A stretch of 10,778 bases of DNA from Clostridia bacterium (GCA_003562655.1 PWUC01000240.1:1-10778); one strand, 5' to 3'. Positions 1-5,515 are shown, counted from the first letter of the stretch. The notes: generated by a model not told the origin, from the sequence alone. A program made the numbers and translations.

Positions 1-1163
1 ACCTCGCGGTCCATGGGGTAGCGTCCCGAGGGGACCAGGAAACCGATCTCACACGGGTTGTCCGGGCCGTATCCGGCCTCGGCCAGCAGTTCGCGCGCCT
101 GTTCGGGATCAAACAGATAGGTGTCGTAAAGGGCCGGGTTTGCCCCGAAGTTGCCGGGAGTGACCCGGGTCCGGCTCGGGGTGGCGGCACCACCCAGCAG
201 CTCATCCACCAGGGCCTGGTTGTCAATGGCATACTCTATTGCTGCGCGAACCCGCGGATCCTGGGTCCTGAAACCGTCGAGATGACGGATGTCTATGAGC
301 ATCACGCGCTGACTGTTGGCCCTGTGGATGGACATGCCGGGTTCGGAATCCACGCGACTCCATTCCATGGGAGGAATGTTCACCGCCATCTGAACGCCAC
401 CGGTTATCAGTTCTGCCACCCGGGTGGAATCCTCAGGGATCGCCCGATGCACCAGGCGATCGATGGGAGCCCTCCCGCGCCAGTGATCGTCGTAGGCCTC
501 CATGATCAGCCGGTCGTCCCTGATCCACTCGATGACCCGGTAGGGACCGGTTCCGATGGGATCGTTCTCAAAGGCCTCGAAGCCCTCGTCCAGGGTGTCG
601 TAATGGTCGAAGAAGTGTTCGGGCAGGATGGAGGATCCCAGGCGGCAGAGCCGGTTGAGAAGAACCGGTTCGCGGTCAGCGGTGATGATGTCGATGGTGT
701 GTTCGTCGATGATTCGGACCTCCCTGATCTGGCGATACTGACCGTGTTCTCTCAGCCCGTCTCCCGTTTCGGGATTGGCGATCCGCTCCAGGGTGAACTT
801 CACATCGGCGGCAGTGAAGGGCTCCCCGTCGTGCCAGGTGACGCCCTCGCGCAGGTAGAAGCGCCAGGTGTGGTCGTCGATCAGTTCCCAGGAGGTTGCC
901 AGGGCAGGCTCAAACTCCAGGTTGTCACCTCGCCAGACGAGATAATCGAAGACATTCGTATGCACGGCCTCAGTTGCCGTGTTGTTGTGATCGTGAATGT
1001 CCCAGCCCATGATGTCGACTCCCTGGGTGATCACCACCTCTACCGGCTCTCTGGGCTCATCCTCTGGAGTGTCTGCAGGTTTTGTGTCCTGAGCACAACC
1101 AGCGATGAGCAGAAGGACCGCCACCGCAAGCACGCCAACTGTCCACATTGAACGTCGCGTCAT
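1..1163 (-). CDS. Peptide/nickel-type ABC transporter substrate-binding lipoprotein (C-terminus cut by window edge)
   Basis: This gene reads leftward from ATG at 1163 and runs off the left edge, leaving 387 codons open. The N-terminus is a lipoprotein signal: MTRR, a hydrophobic stretch at residues 7-21, then a lipobox LIAGC with the lipidated Cys at 23. The rest follows the extracellular solute-binding family 5 (DppA/OppA/NikA) pattern. It has an N-terminal strand leading to a 'TEAVHTNVFDYLV' segment, the family signature around 'LREGVTWHDGEPFTAADVKF' near residue 110, and a 'DPIGTGPYRV' segment near residue 205. Family members capture oligopeptides or similar solutes outside the membrane and deliver them to ABC permeases. 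A GGAGGGGG ribosome site lies 11 nt upstream of the chosen ATG; an internal ATG at codon 6 is poorly placed. Permease and ATPase genes would lie beyond the left edge. The ligand cannot be told from sequence. Confidence 0.9.
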   Translation of the reverse strand, partial: MTRRSMWTVGVLAVAVLLLIAGCAQDTKPADTPEDEPREPVEVVITQGVDIMGWDIHDHNNTATEAVHTNVFDYLVWRGDNLEFEPALATSWELIDDHTWRFYLREGVTWHDGEPFTAADVKFTLERIANPETGDGLREHGQYRQIREVRIIDEHTIDIITADREPVLLNRLCRLGSSILPEHFFDHYDTLDEGFEAFENDPIGTGPYRVIEWIRDDRLIMEAYDDHWRGRAPIDRLVHRAIPEDSTRVAELITGGVQMAVNIPPMEWSRVDSEPGMSIHRANSQRVMLIDIRHLDGFRTQDPRVRAAIEYAIDNQALVDELLGGAATPSRTRVTPGNFGANPALYDTYLFDPEQARELLAEAGYGPDNPCEIGFLVPSGRYPMDRE

Positions 1164-1195
1164 TCGGGTACCAACCCCCTCCGAGGAATTGATCA

Positions 1196-1210
1196 TGTGC
1201 TGTCTGCACA
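1196..1210. promoter_or_regulatory. Short inverted repeat TGTGC-N5-GCACA in the transporter leader
   Basis: A perfect 5-bp inverted repeat with a 5-bp spacer sits between the predicted start point and the ribosome site of the leftward transporter gene. It could be an operator half-site pair or a small leader hairpin. Its shortness means it could also be chance. Confidence 0.25.
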
Positions 1211-1237
1211 CAGAAGACGTCAGGTTGACAGCACTTC

Positions 1238-1266
1238 ATTATAGTACATTGTGGCTGGGTTCTGAA
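1238..1266 (-). promoter_or_regulatory. Promoter for the substrate-binding protein gene
   Basis: On the minus strand there is a perfect -10 TATAAT (plus-strand 1238-1243). A 17-bp spacer separates it from TTCAGA (1261-1266), which matches four of six bases of the sigma-A -35 box. Transcription would begin near 1231, giving a leader of roughly 70 nt before the ATG at 1163. Confidence 0.65.
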
Positions 1267-1416
1267 GCATTGAATGGGACCGGATGATGGTGGATGCTGG
1301 ATCAAGAAAATGTACTCCCACCAGGCGCCTGATGAGCATAGATCGGACGCAGGCCCGACAATGCAGCTGCAACGGAGATCTTCTCAACCTGACCGCTACA
1401 CGACGCTCAGAGCATG

Positions 1417-1425
1417 TGCGATAAT
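1417..1425 (+). promoter_or_regulatory. Extended -10 promoter for the dehydratase gene
   Basis: TGCGATAAT matches the extended -10 form TGnTATAAT with one mismatch in the hexamer. No good -35 box lies 17 bp upstream, which is usual for extended -10 promoters. The predicted start near 1432 would give a leader of about 70 nt. Confidence 0.45.
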
Positions 1426-1486
1426 GAAAGGGTGAGGACAGAGCTCTACACACCGACAGCTCCGGGCACCGCCCGCAGATCAGTGC

Positions 1487-1493
1487 GAGGGAG
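1487..1493 (+). promoter_or_regulatory. Ribosome binding site that decides the dehydratase start
   Basis: GAGGGAG lies 8 nt before ATG at 1502. It overlaps the alternative GTG at 1493, so the in-frame GTG three codons upstream is unlikely to be the start. Confidence 0.65.
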
Positions 1494-1501
1494 TGACAGC
1501 C

Positions 1502-2479
1502 ATGATCGATCCCGAGGACAAACTTACACCGCCGACCTTTCAGGATGTGATGCTGGCCAGGCGAAGGATTGCGCCCCATCTCCGGCCGACGCCGGTTTAC
1601 CAGTCGCCTCTGCTGGATGATTCCTTCGGCTTTGAGGCCTCTATCAAGTGTGAGAACGTGCAGCCCACCGGGGCCTTCAAGGTCCGGGGCGGCATAAACC
1701 TGCTGTCGGTGCTTCCGGAGTCCCTGAAGAGACGCGGGGTCATCACCGCCTCCAGCGGAAACCACGGGCAATCGATCGCCTACGCGGGACGGGCCTTCGG
1801 GACCCGCGTCATCGTCCACGTTCCCGAAAACACCAACCCGCTGAAGATACGGACCATGGAAGTGCTCGGAGCCGAGGTCGTCGCGAAGGGCAGGGACTAT
1901 GACGAGGGCCGGGAGATGGCAGAGGAGCGGGCGGACAGCGAGGGCTATTACTACATACACAACGCCAACGAGCCCTACCTGATAGCCGGCGTCGCCACTG
2001 CAGCCCTTGAGCTGCTGGAGATCGTCCCTGATCTGGAGGTCCTGCTGGTTCCCATCGGCGGAGGATCTGGCGCCTGCGGCGGGGGGCTGGTGGCCAAGAC
2101 CATCAACCCGGACATCCGCCTCGTGGGCGTGCAGGCAGAGGGGGCGGACGCCGTCTACCGATCCTGGCGGGACGGTACACTGCAGGAGACTCCCGAAGTC
2201 AGGACCTTCGCTGAGGGTCTGGCCACCCGGGTTGCCTTTGAGCTTCCCTTTAAGATGCTGCGCCAGCTGCTCGATGATTTCATCCTGGTCTCCGACGACG
2301 AGATGAGGGCCGCGATCCGCTTCCTCCTCGAGACCACCCACATGGTGTCGGAGGGAGCCGGGGCAGCCACCACCGCTGCGGCTCTCAAACTGGGGGAGGC
2401 GCTCCGGGGCAGACGCGTCGGTCTCATTCTCAGCGGGGGGAACATGAACCTGGATCGGCTCCGGACGGCCCTGGGGTAG
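1502..2479 (+). CDS. PLP-dependent threonine/serine dehydratase (ammonia-lyase), ACT-less
   Basis: 325 aa, a fold-type II pyridoxal-phosphate enzyme. Members of this group deaminate L-threonine to 2-oxobutyrate or L-serine to pyruvate. Visible motifs in order are the Schiff-base lysine K60 in TGAFKVRGG, the substrate/carboxylate loop SSGNHGQ at 84-90, the PLP-phosphate loop GGGSGACGG at 186-194, and the cofactor-ring SGGN at 311-314. The length covers only the catalytic domain; there is no C-terminal ACT regulatory domain, as in the catabolic TdcB-like forms. One oddity is that the stretch usually reading AGQGT reads AGVAT here (162-166), so a related activity such as serine racemase or hydroxyaspartate ammonia-lyase cannot be excluded. 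ATG 1502 was chosen over GTG 1493 because of ribosome-site spacing. An MgtC-like gene follows after 131 bp on the same strand and may be co-transcribed. Confidence 0.88.
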   Translation: MIDPEDKLTPPTFQDVMLARRRIAPHLRPTPVYQSPLLDDSFGFEASIKCENVQPTGAFKVRGGINLLSVLPESLKRRGVITASSGNHGQSIAYAGRAFGTRVIVHVPENTNPLKIRTMEVLGAEVVAKGRDYDEGREMAEERADSEGYYYIHNANEPYLIAGVATAALELLEIVPDLEVLLVPIGGGSGACGGGLVAKTINPDIRLVGVQAEGADAVYRSWRDGTLQETPEVRTFAEGLATRVAFELPFKMLRQLLDDFILVSDDEMRAAIRFLLETTHMVSEGAGAATTAAALKLGEALRGRRVGLILSGGNMNLDRLRTALG

Positions 2480-2490
2480 AGGGGGCCGCC

Positions 2491-2566
2491 CGCCCCGGGG
2501 ACCGACAGCTGCGCGAAGGCCCTGGCAGTATCTGCATGCGCGGGACGCCCCGGGATGCCCGGGGCG
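2491..2566 (+). repeat. Very stable hairpin with a competing upstream copy, in the mgtC leader
   Basis: CGCCCCGGG at 2546-2554 and CCCGGGGCG at 2558-2566 form a perfect 9-bp, all-G/C stem with a three-base ATG loop. A second copy of CGCCCCGGG lies at 2491-2499 and could pair with the same right arm, so two exclusive folds are possible. No T run follows, so it is not a standard intrinsic terminator. It lies 44 bp before the MgtC-like start codon. Confidence 0.55.
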
Positions 2567-2610
2567 GCGTAGGAATGGCTGAAGACTGGTTTTGCCCGAG
2601 GAGGGGTAGG

Positions 2611-3300
2611 ATGACCTTTGAAAGCTCAGAACCGATCCTCCGGCTCCTCTTTGCCATGGTCATCGGGGGGCTTGTGGGACTGGAACGGGAGATCCACGAC
2701 CGTCCCGCCGGGCTGCGCACCCACATTCTCGTATGCGTGGGGGCAGCGCTGATCATGATGATCTCGGTGGAGGTGTCACGGAGCTTTGCCGGCGTCATGC
2801 AGAGCGATCCCGCCCGGATCGCCGCCCAGGTGGTCAGCGGGATCGGCTTTCTGGGTGCGGGGACCATCCTGCGCGAGGGTGCAACCGTCCGGGGACTGAC
2901 CACGGCAGCCGGGTTGTGGATGGCGGCAGCCCTGGGACTGGCCGCAGGTGCCGGCCTGTATTTTTACGCCCTGGGGGCGGTGGCCATCGCCCTGATATCG
3001 CTCTCACTGCTGTCCCGGGTGGAGCTGTACGTCGCCCTCAAGCGCAGCACCGGGGTGGTCAGGGTGGTGGCCAGGGACCGGCCCGGTCTTCTGGGCACCG
3101 TGGGGGAGACCATTGGATCGCACGACGTGAACATCACGAACATTCAGATGACACCCGGGGAGGAGGGCAGGATCGAACTGTTGATGTATGTGGGATTTCC
3201 ACCTCAGGCTGAGAAAATGCTCCTAGCCGAGCACCTGGAGAATGTCGAGGGGGTTCTGAGCGTGCAGATCCGGGGTAGAGACCTGCAGGGAGAGGGGTGA
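2611..3300 (+). CDS. mgtC: MgtC/SapB-family membrane protein with C-terminal ACT-like domain
   Basis: 229 aa. The N-terminal half is a four- to five-helix membrane domain. It carries the family hallmarks GGLVGLEREIHDRPAGLRTH (19-38) and GIGFLGAGTILREGATVRGL (77-96), followed by TTAAGLW. Residues from about 148 to the end look like an ACT-type domain, with 'RDRPGLLGTVGETIGSHDVNITNIQM' giving the typical glycine-containing loop and following helix. MgtC proteins in pathogens aid growth at low magnesium and modulate the F-type ATP synthase; in free-living bacteria the role is mostly unknown. ATG 2611 was chosen because GAGGAGGGG (2598-2606) lies just before it. Longer in-frame starts at 2536 and 2575 lack a good site and would add a polar leader before the first helix. 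It sits downstream of the dehydratase, and its leader carries a strong hairpin. Confidence 0.88.
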   Translation: MTFESSEPILRLLFAMVIGGLVGLEREIHDRPAGLRTHILVCVGAALIMMISVEVSRSFAGVMQSDPARIAAQVVSGIGFLGAGTILREGATVRGLTTAAGLWMAAALGLAAGAGLYFYALGAVAIALISLSLLSRVELYVALKRSTGVVRVVARDRPGLLGTVGETIGSHDVNITNIQMTPGEEGRIELLMYVGFPPQAEKMLLAEHLENVEGVLSVQIRGRDLQGEG

Positions 3301-3897
3301 GGGGGCCTGCGTCCTCCTGCTCTGCTTTCGTTCCGGGCAGAGGGGATCTGCACCCGGTGGCCCGTGCCCCCAGCCTACGACAGCCCTTCTGCCTCCGATC
3401 TCAGCGCCCAGGGAGCCAACCCATGGCGTGACCCTGATCATCGCCCCTGCATCAACCCCAGGGAGGTCATGCCCGGTGAGGGGTGGCGACCGGTCGAGGG
3501 CCGGACGAGACGGTGGCGGCGCATGGGATCGGGGCAGCCCGACCCGCTGAGACCATGCCCCATAGATCACCCGTACAGGTGGCTCTCACTCTCCCGGTCC
3601 CGTCGCGGGACGCCCGGGACCCGGAGCGAGGGCGGGAGGCAGGCCGGATCTCCCTTTCACATCTCTGCTCTACGGAGGTGATCTCGCCGGTGGATATCTC
3701 CGAAGGCTGTGGTTGAATCGGCTCGGATCCACCTGGCTGTGGGTTTTCCCAGCAGAAGTGGGGTGCGACGGAAAAATCGAAGCGGTTCGCTCGTCGTCAC
3801 TGGCCGTGGACGCTGTGGTCGGGGCCATGGCAGGCACAGACCTCTGCAATGCCGTCAAGCCCCGGCAGTCCAGAGAACAACGTAGAGGGGAGGTGGG
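3301..3897. other. Gene-free region of about 600 bp with several hairpins
   Basis: I see no supportable protein gene. The open frames on either strand are Arg/Pro/Ser-rich or shadow-like, and none has a clear ribosome site. Possible structures are an outer pairing GGGGGC (3301-3306) with GCCCCC (3366-3371) around an inner CTCTGC/GCAGAG hairpin just after mgtC, a perfect GTCCCG-TCG-CGGGAC hairpin at 3597-3611 with a second CGGGAC at 3615-3620, and the cluster at 3678-3798 described separately. It does not match the tRNA, SRP RNA, tmRNA, RNase P RNA or riboswitch core motifs I know. Confidence 0.5.
3678..3798 (+). ncRNA. Candidate structured RNA or leader upstream of the amphi-Trp gene
   Basis: Several helices are packed together. 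GCC-GGTGGAT (3686-3695) pairs with ATCCACC-T-GGC (3727-3737), giving ten pairs with one bulged T around a 31-nt interior that can form CCGA/TCGG. A GGG-TTTT-CCC hairpin with flanking GCT/AGC lies at 3736-3753. AGCG-GTT-CGCT (3781-3791) is enclosed by GCGACG (3765-3770) and CGTCGT (3792-3797). No known RNA family is recognised and no promoter is obvious, so this is a structural suggestion only. Some helices share bases and would be alternatives. Confidence 0.3.
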
Positions 3898-3900
3898 ATG

Positions 3901-4170
3901 ATGTCTGCCCGCGAAGAGGTTGTCTTTTCCAGCGAAGAGTCCCGAAGCGTCGAGGAAATCGGCGACTTCCTGGTCAGGGTGGGGATGAAGCTGAAGGAGC
4001 AGGGATTTTTCAACCTGACCCAGGGAGAACAGCAGGTGCCAATTCGCCCCACCGGCGCGACCAGGCTGGAGCTGAAATACGAGATCGAAGACGATGTTGA
4101 GCACCAGTTCGAGATCGAGATCGAGTGGAAGCCCCAGCTGGACCGGGGAGGAAGGGTCGATGTGACCTGA
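3901..4170 (+). CDS. Amphi-Trp domain-containing protein
   Basis: A small acidic protein of 89 aa. The N-terminal part (VVFSSEESRSVEEIGDFLVRVG) predicts a strand and a helix. It is followed by a Gly/Pro turn region (QVPIRPTGATR) and then charged alternating strands (LELKYEIEDD...HQFEIEIEWKPQ) with a conserved-looking Trp near the end. This matches the amphi-Trp domain, a family of small proteins in archaea and bacteria with no established function. Two ATGs lie in tandem at 3898 and 3901. GGAGG at 3889-3893 is 4 nt from the first and 7 nt from the second, so the second was chosen; the difference is one residue. No signal peptide is visible and it is likely cytoplasmic. It stands alone on its strand between a long structured gap and a hairpin terminator. 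Confidence 0.65.
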   Translation: MSAREEVVFSSEESRSVEEIGDFLVRVGMKLKEQGFFNLTQGEQQVPIRPTGATRLELKYEIEDDVEHQFEIEIEWKPQLDRGGRVDVT

Positions 4171-4203
4171 TCCACCGCGCTTTAGAGGCCCGCTGAGGCT
4201 GGG

Positions 4204-4245
4204 GGGATGGACCGGAGCCCGGCCATCCCTCTCTTGATATGTTTA
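4204..4245 (+). terminator. Probable terminator after the amphi-Trp gene
   Basis: GGGATGG (4204-4210) pairs with CCATCCC (4223-4229), extended inside by CCGG/CCGG around an AGC loop: eleven pairs with one bulged A. The downstream TCTCTTGATATGTTTA is T-rich but not an unbroken T run. It lies 33 bp past the stop codon, between convergent genes. Confidence 0.55.
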
Positions 4246-4251
4246 TCCGGG

Positions 4252-4275
4252 GGCCGCAATGAAGGGACTGCGGCC
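4252..4275. repeat. Second hairpin between convergent genes
   Basis: GGCCGCA (4252-4258) and TGCGGCC (4269-4275) form a perfect 7-bp stem with a 10-nt loop, 51 bp beyond the stop of the leftward AhpD-like gene. It could help end transcription from that side, but no T run follows on either strand. Confidence 0.35.
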
Positions 4276-4326
4276 TTCACCATTGAATCACCGCACCCCG
4301 CCCTTCAGGAGGTGCACCCGACGAAG

Positions 4327-4671
4327 TCACTCCTCCCAGGGGAGCTCTTCCAGAGTGGCAACGGCCCTTCTCAGGTGTGGTATGACGATGGAGCCACCCA
4401 CGACCAGAGCGACGGCGAAGATCTCGAAGAACTCATCCCGGGTGACCCCCTCCTCGTGACACCTGATCAGGTGATAGGTGATGCAGTCGTCGCAGCGCAG
4501 GACCATGGATGCGGCCAGCCCCATCATCTCCTTGGTCCGGGCGGACAGGTGCCCTTCCCGGTAGACCCCGCTGTCGAGCGCAAAGAATCTCTTGATGGCA
4601 CGGTTGTCTGCCTTCAGGATCTTCTCATTGATGCTCTTTCGGAACTGTTCGAAACCCTGTAATTCTGACAT
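4327..4671 (-). CDS. AhpD-like / carboxymuconolactone decarboxylase family protein
   Basis: 114 aa, reading leftward. The family core is visible at 41-75: 'HLSARTKEMMGLAASMVLRCDDCITYHLIRCHEEG'. It contains the CxxC redox pair C60/C63, H67 four residues later, and E48 upstream. This is the arrangement used by AhpD-type peroxidase/disulfide-reductase proteins; classical decarboxylases lack the Cys pair. A further Cys at 71 lies one turn from the active site. The C-terminal 'EFFEIFAVALVVGGSIVIPHLRRAV' helix is typical of the fold. The open frame extends upstream to 4833 but that part crosses the neighbouring promoter. The start at 4671 is preferred because the family begins near here and GGAGGGAG lies 9 nt upstream. 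A role as a thiol-dependent peroxide or alkyl-hydroperoxide reductase partner is likely but not shown. Confidence 0.85.
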   Translation of the reverse strand: MSELQGFEQFRKSINEKILKADNRAIKRFFALDSGVYREGHLSARTKEMMGLAASMVLRCDDCITYHLIRCHEEGVTRDEFFEIFAVALVVGGSIVIPHLRRAVATLEELPWEE

Positions 4672-4728
4672 CTCTTCACTCTCCCTCCATACGCAGTATT
4701 CAACCATAGTGGAGCAGAAACCTCTGTA

Positions 4729-4742
4729 TCGGCAGCTGCCGA
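4729..4742. promoter_or_regulatory. Perfect 14-bp palindrome between divergent genes
   Basis: TCGGCAGCTGCCGA reads the same on both strands without a spacer. It lies 22 bp upstream of the rightward -35 box and 58 bp upstream of the leftward AhpD-like start, which suits an operator for a dimeric regulator acting on one or both genes. Which protein binds is unknown. Confidence 0.4.
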
Positions 4743-4764
4743 CCGGCGCGAATCTCCACTGCCC

Positions 4765-4793
4765 TTCAGCCTGACCGAAATCTGGCATATAAT
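4765..4793 (+). promoter_or_regulatory. Promoter for the sulfur-carrier gene
   Basis: TTCAGC (4765-4770), a 17-bp spacer and a perfect TATAAT (4788-4793). Transcription would start near 4800, leaving a leader of about 33 nt before the TTG start at 4833. Confidence 0.65.
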
Positions 4794-4820
4794 ACGGGGG
4801 AACCGCACCGCTGTTTGAGA

Positions 4821-4825
4821 GGAGG
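4821..4825 (+). promoter_or_regulatory. Ribosome binding site that decides a TTG start
   Basis: GGAGG, embedded in a G-rich run, sits 7 nt before TTG at 4833. The open frame extends to TTG 4815, but that codon lies before this site, so 4833 is the more likely start. Confidence 0.6.
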
Positions 4826-4832
4826 GGGGGCA

Positions 4833-5069
4833 TTGCGCATAAAGGTCAGGGTTCACGGCCACGTTGTATCGCTGCTGCCCGAGAAGAAGGCCGAATATGA
4901 GTTTGAGATCTCCGAGCCGCAGCCGGTGGCGGAGTTCATCGAGGAGAAACTGGAGGTGAACCCGCAGGTTTTCGCCGCCATTGTCATCAATGGCAGGAGC
5001 AGGGCCGGGGACCATCTTCTCGAGGAAGACTGCGAGATCGTCCTGATTTCCCCGCTGGCGGGTGGATGA
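4833..5069 (+). CDS. MoaD/ThiS-family ubiquitin-like sulfur-carrier protein
   Basis: 78 aa with the size and pattern of a beta-grasp carrier. It has an N-terminal strand (RIKVRVHGHV), a loop, a long helix (VAEFIEEKLEVN), paired strands (FAAIVINGR, CEIVLISPL) and a terminal Gly-Gly. In MoaD, ThiS and relatives the C-terminal glycine is adenylated and converted to a thiocarboxylate that donates sulfur to molybdopterin, thiazole, tungsten cofactor or tRNA. No E1-like activating enzyme or cofactor gene is nearby, so the pathway cannot be named. The start is TTG, chosen from the GGAGG 7 nt upstream. It has its own promoter, and yajC follows after 90 bp. MoaD, ThiS or a tungsten-cofactor MoaD variant are all possible. 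Confidence 0.75.
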   Translation: MRIKVRVHGHVVSLLPEKKAEYEFEISEPQPVAEFIEEKLEVNPQVFAAIVINGRSRAGDHLLEEDCEIVLISPLAGG

Positions 5070-5071
5070 AC

Positions 5072-5100
5072 GGGTCACGGGGACCCGATTGTGGTAAAAT
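5072..5100 (+). promoter_or_regulatory. Possible weak promoter before yajC
   Basis: TAAAAT (5095-5100) is a fair -10 box; the -35 position 17 bp upstream reads GGGTCA, a poor match. The same bases form a 6-bp hairpin, CGGGTC/GACCCG at 5071-5087. yajC may instead be read from the upstream promoter. Confidence 0.3.
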
Positions 5101-5159
5101 GTAGAGTCGGTGTATCGAGGGGAAGAGCGGTAACTGCAAACTGAAGGGAGATGGGATGG

Positions 5160-5453
5160 GTGGCTGGTGAGACAGGAAACATACTGATCAACCTGTGGCC
5201 CTGGCTGTTTCTTCTGGCCCTGATGTACTTCATATTCATCAGGCCACAACAGCGTCGGGATCGCGAGCGTCGCGAGATGCTCGGTGCCCTTCGAGTGGGT
5301 GACAGGGTTGTGACCATAGGTGGTATATACGGGATCATCAAGTCCCTGAGTGAGGCGGACCTGATTCTCGAGGTGTCGGGGGATATTTCAATGAAGTTCA
5401 GCCGCGATGCTGTCGCCGGTCCGCAGCCTGAAGCCCGGGAAGATGACGGCTAA
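5160..5453 (+). CDS. yajC: Preprotein translocase subunit YajC
   Basis: 97 aa from GTG 5160. A single transmembrane helix (about residues 8-27, NILINLWPWLFLLALMYFIF) is followed directly by the YajC hallmark IRPQQRRDRERREML. The KOW-like soluble part follows, with LRVGDRVVTIGGIYGIIKSL and the strand LILEVSGDISMKF. YajC associates with SecDF-YidC and supports Sec-dependent export at the inner membrane. The start is uncertain. ATG 5151 is nine bases upstream, but GGGAG (5146-5150) abuts it, whereas the same site is 9 nt from GTG 5160. yajC often neighbours tgt or secDF, and here neither is adjacent; it lies between the sulfur carrier and the gntR cluster. Confidence 0.9.
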   Translation: MAGETGNILINLWPWLFLLALMYFIFIRPQQRRDRERREMLGALRVGDRVVTIGGIYGIIKSLSEADLILEVSGDISMKFSRDAVAGPQPEAREDDG

Positions 5454-5459
5454 ATGGTG

Positions 5460-5488
5460 TTGAAACCCTGGAGGGGGCCGCATATAAT
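5460..5488 (+). promoter_or_regulatory. Strong promoter of the gntR-kor cluster
   Basis: TTGAAA (5460-5465), a 17-bp spacer and TATAAT (5483-5488) match 11 of 12 sigma-A consensus bases. This is the best promoter in the window. It begins 7 bp after the yajC stop codon and predicts a start near 5495. Confidence 0.8.
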
Positions 5489-5515
5489 GGACCATAGATA
5501 TAGGCCATAGGTCCA
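5488..5515. promoter_or_regulatory. Candidate operator over the transcription start
   Basis: TGGACC (5488-5493) and GGTCCA (5510-5515) form a perfect 6-bp inverted repeat with a 16-bp spacer. The left arm shares its first base with the end of the -10 box, so the element spans the start point. A direct repeat CCATAG (5492-5497 and 5505-5510) lies within it. The position suits repression by the GntR protein encoded just downstream; that is an inference. Confidence 0.5.

Larger units (their letters stand above)
1164..1501. other. Divergent intergenic region between transporter and dehydratase genes
   Basis: About 338 bp with no convincing gene; the small open frames here have no ribosome site or recognisable composition. 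It holds the leftward promoter (1238-1266), the TGTGC inverted repeat (1196-1210), the rightward extended -10 (1417-1425) and the dehydratase ribosome site (1487-1493). The stretch 1267-1410 shows nothing I can interpret. Confidence 0.6.

Noticed and set aside
282..1151. 289-codon open frame on the plus strand
   Set aside because: It is the antisense shadow of the transporter lipoprotein gene; the minus-strand frame has a lipobox, family motifs and a ribosome site, while this one has none.
1225..1253. Rightward promoter starting at TTGACA (1225-1230)
   Set aside because: The -35 match is perfect, but 17 bp downstream reads ATTGTG, and the TATAGT nearby is only 9 bp away; the good -10 here belongs to the leftward promoter.
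1220..2341. 373-codon minus-strand open frame
   Set aside because: Antisense to the PLP dehydratase; no recognisable domain and no ribosome site.
3364..3716. Overlapping plus-strand open frames of 105 and 77 codons in the gap
   Set aside because: Arg/Pro/Ser-rich translations with no domain pattern, no good ribosome site and mutual overlap; typical of chance frames in GC-rich DNA.
3696..3733. tRNA-like string (GGTTGAATC... CCACC) in the gap
   Set aside because: It lacks a GTTCNANNC T-loop, D-arm and anticodon arm at the right distances; the CCACC is explained by the stem with GGTGGAT.
4672..4833. N-terminal extension of the AhpD-like protein
   Set aside because: The frame is open to 4833, but the added residues do not resemble the family and the DNA there carries the rightward promoter and palindrome. 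The start at 4671 has a suitable ribosome site.
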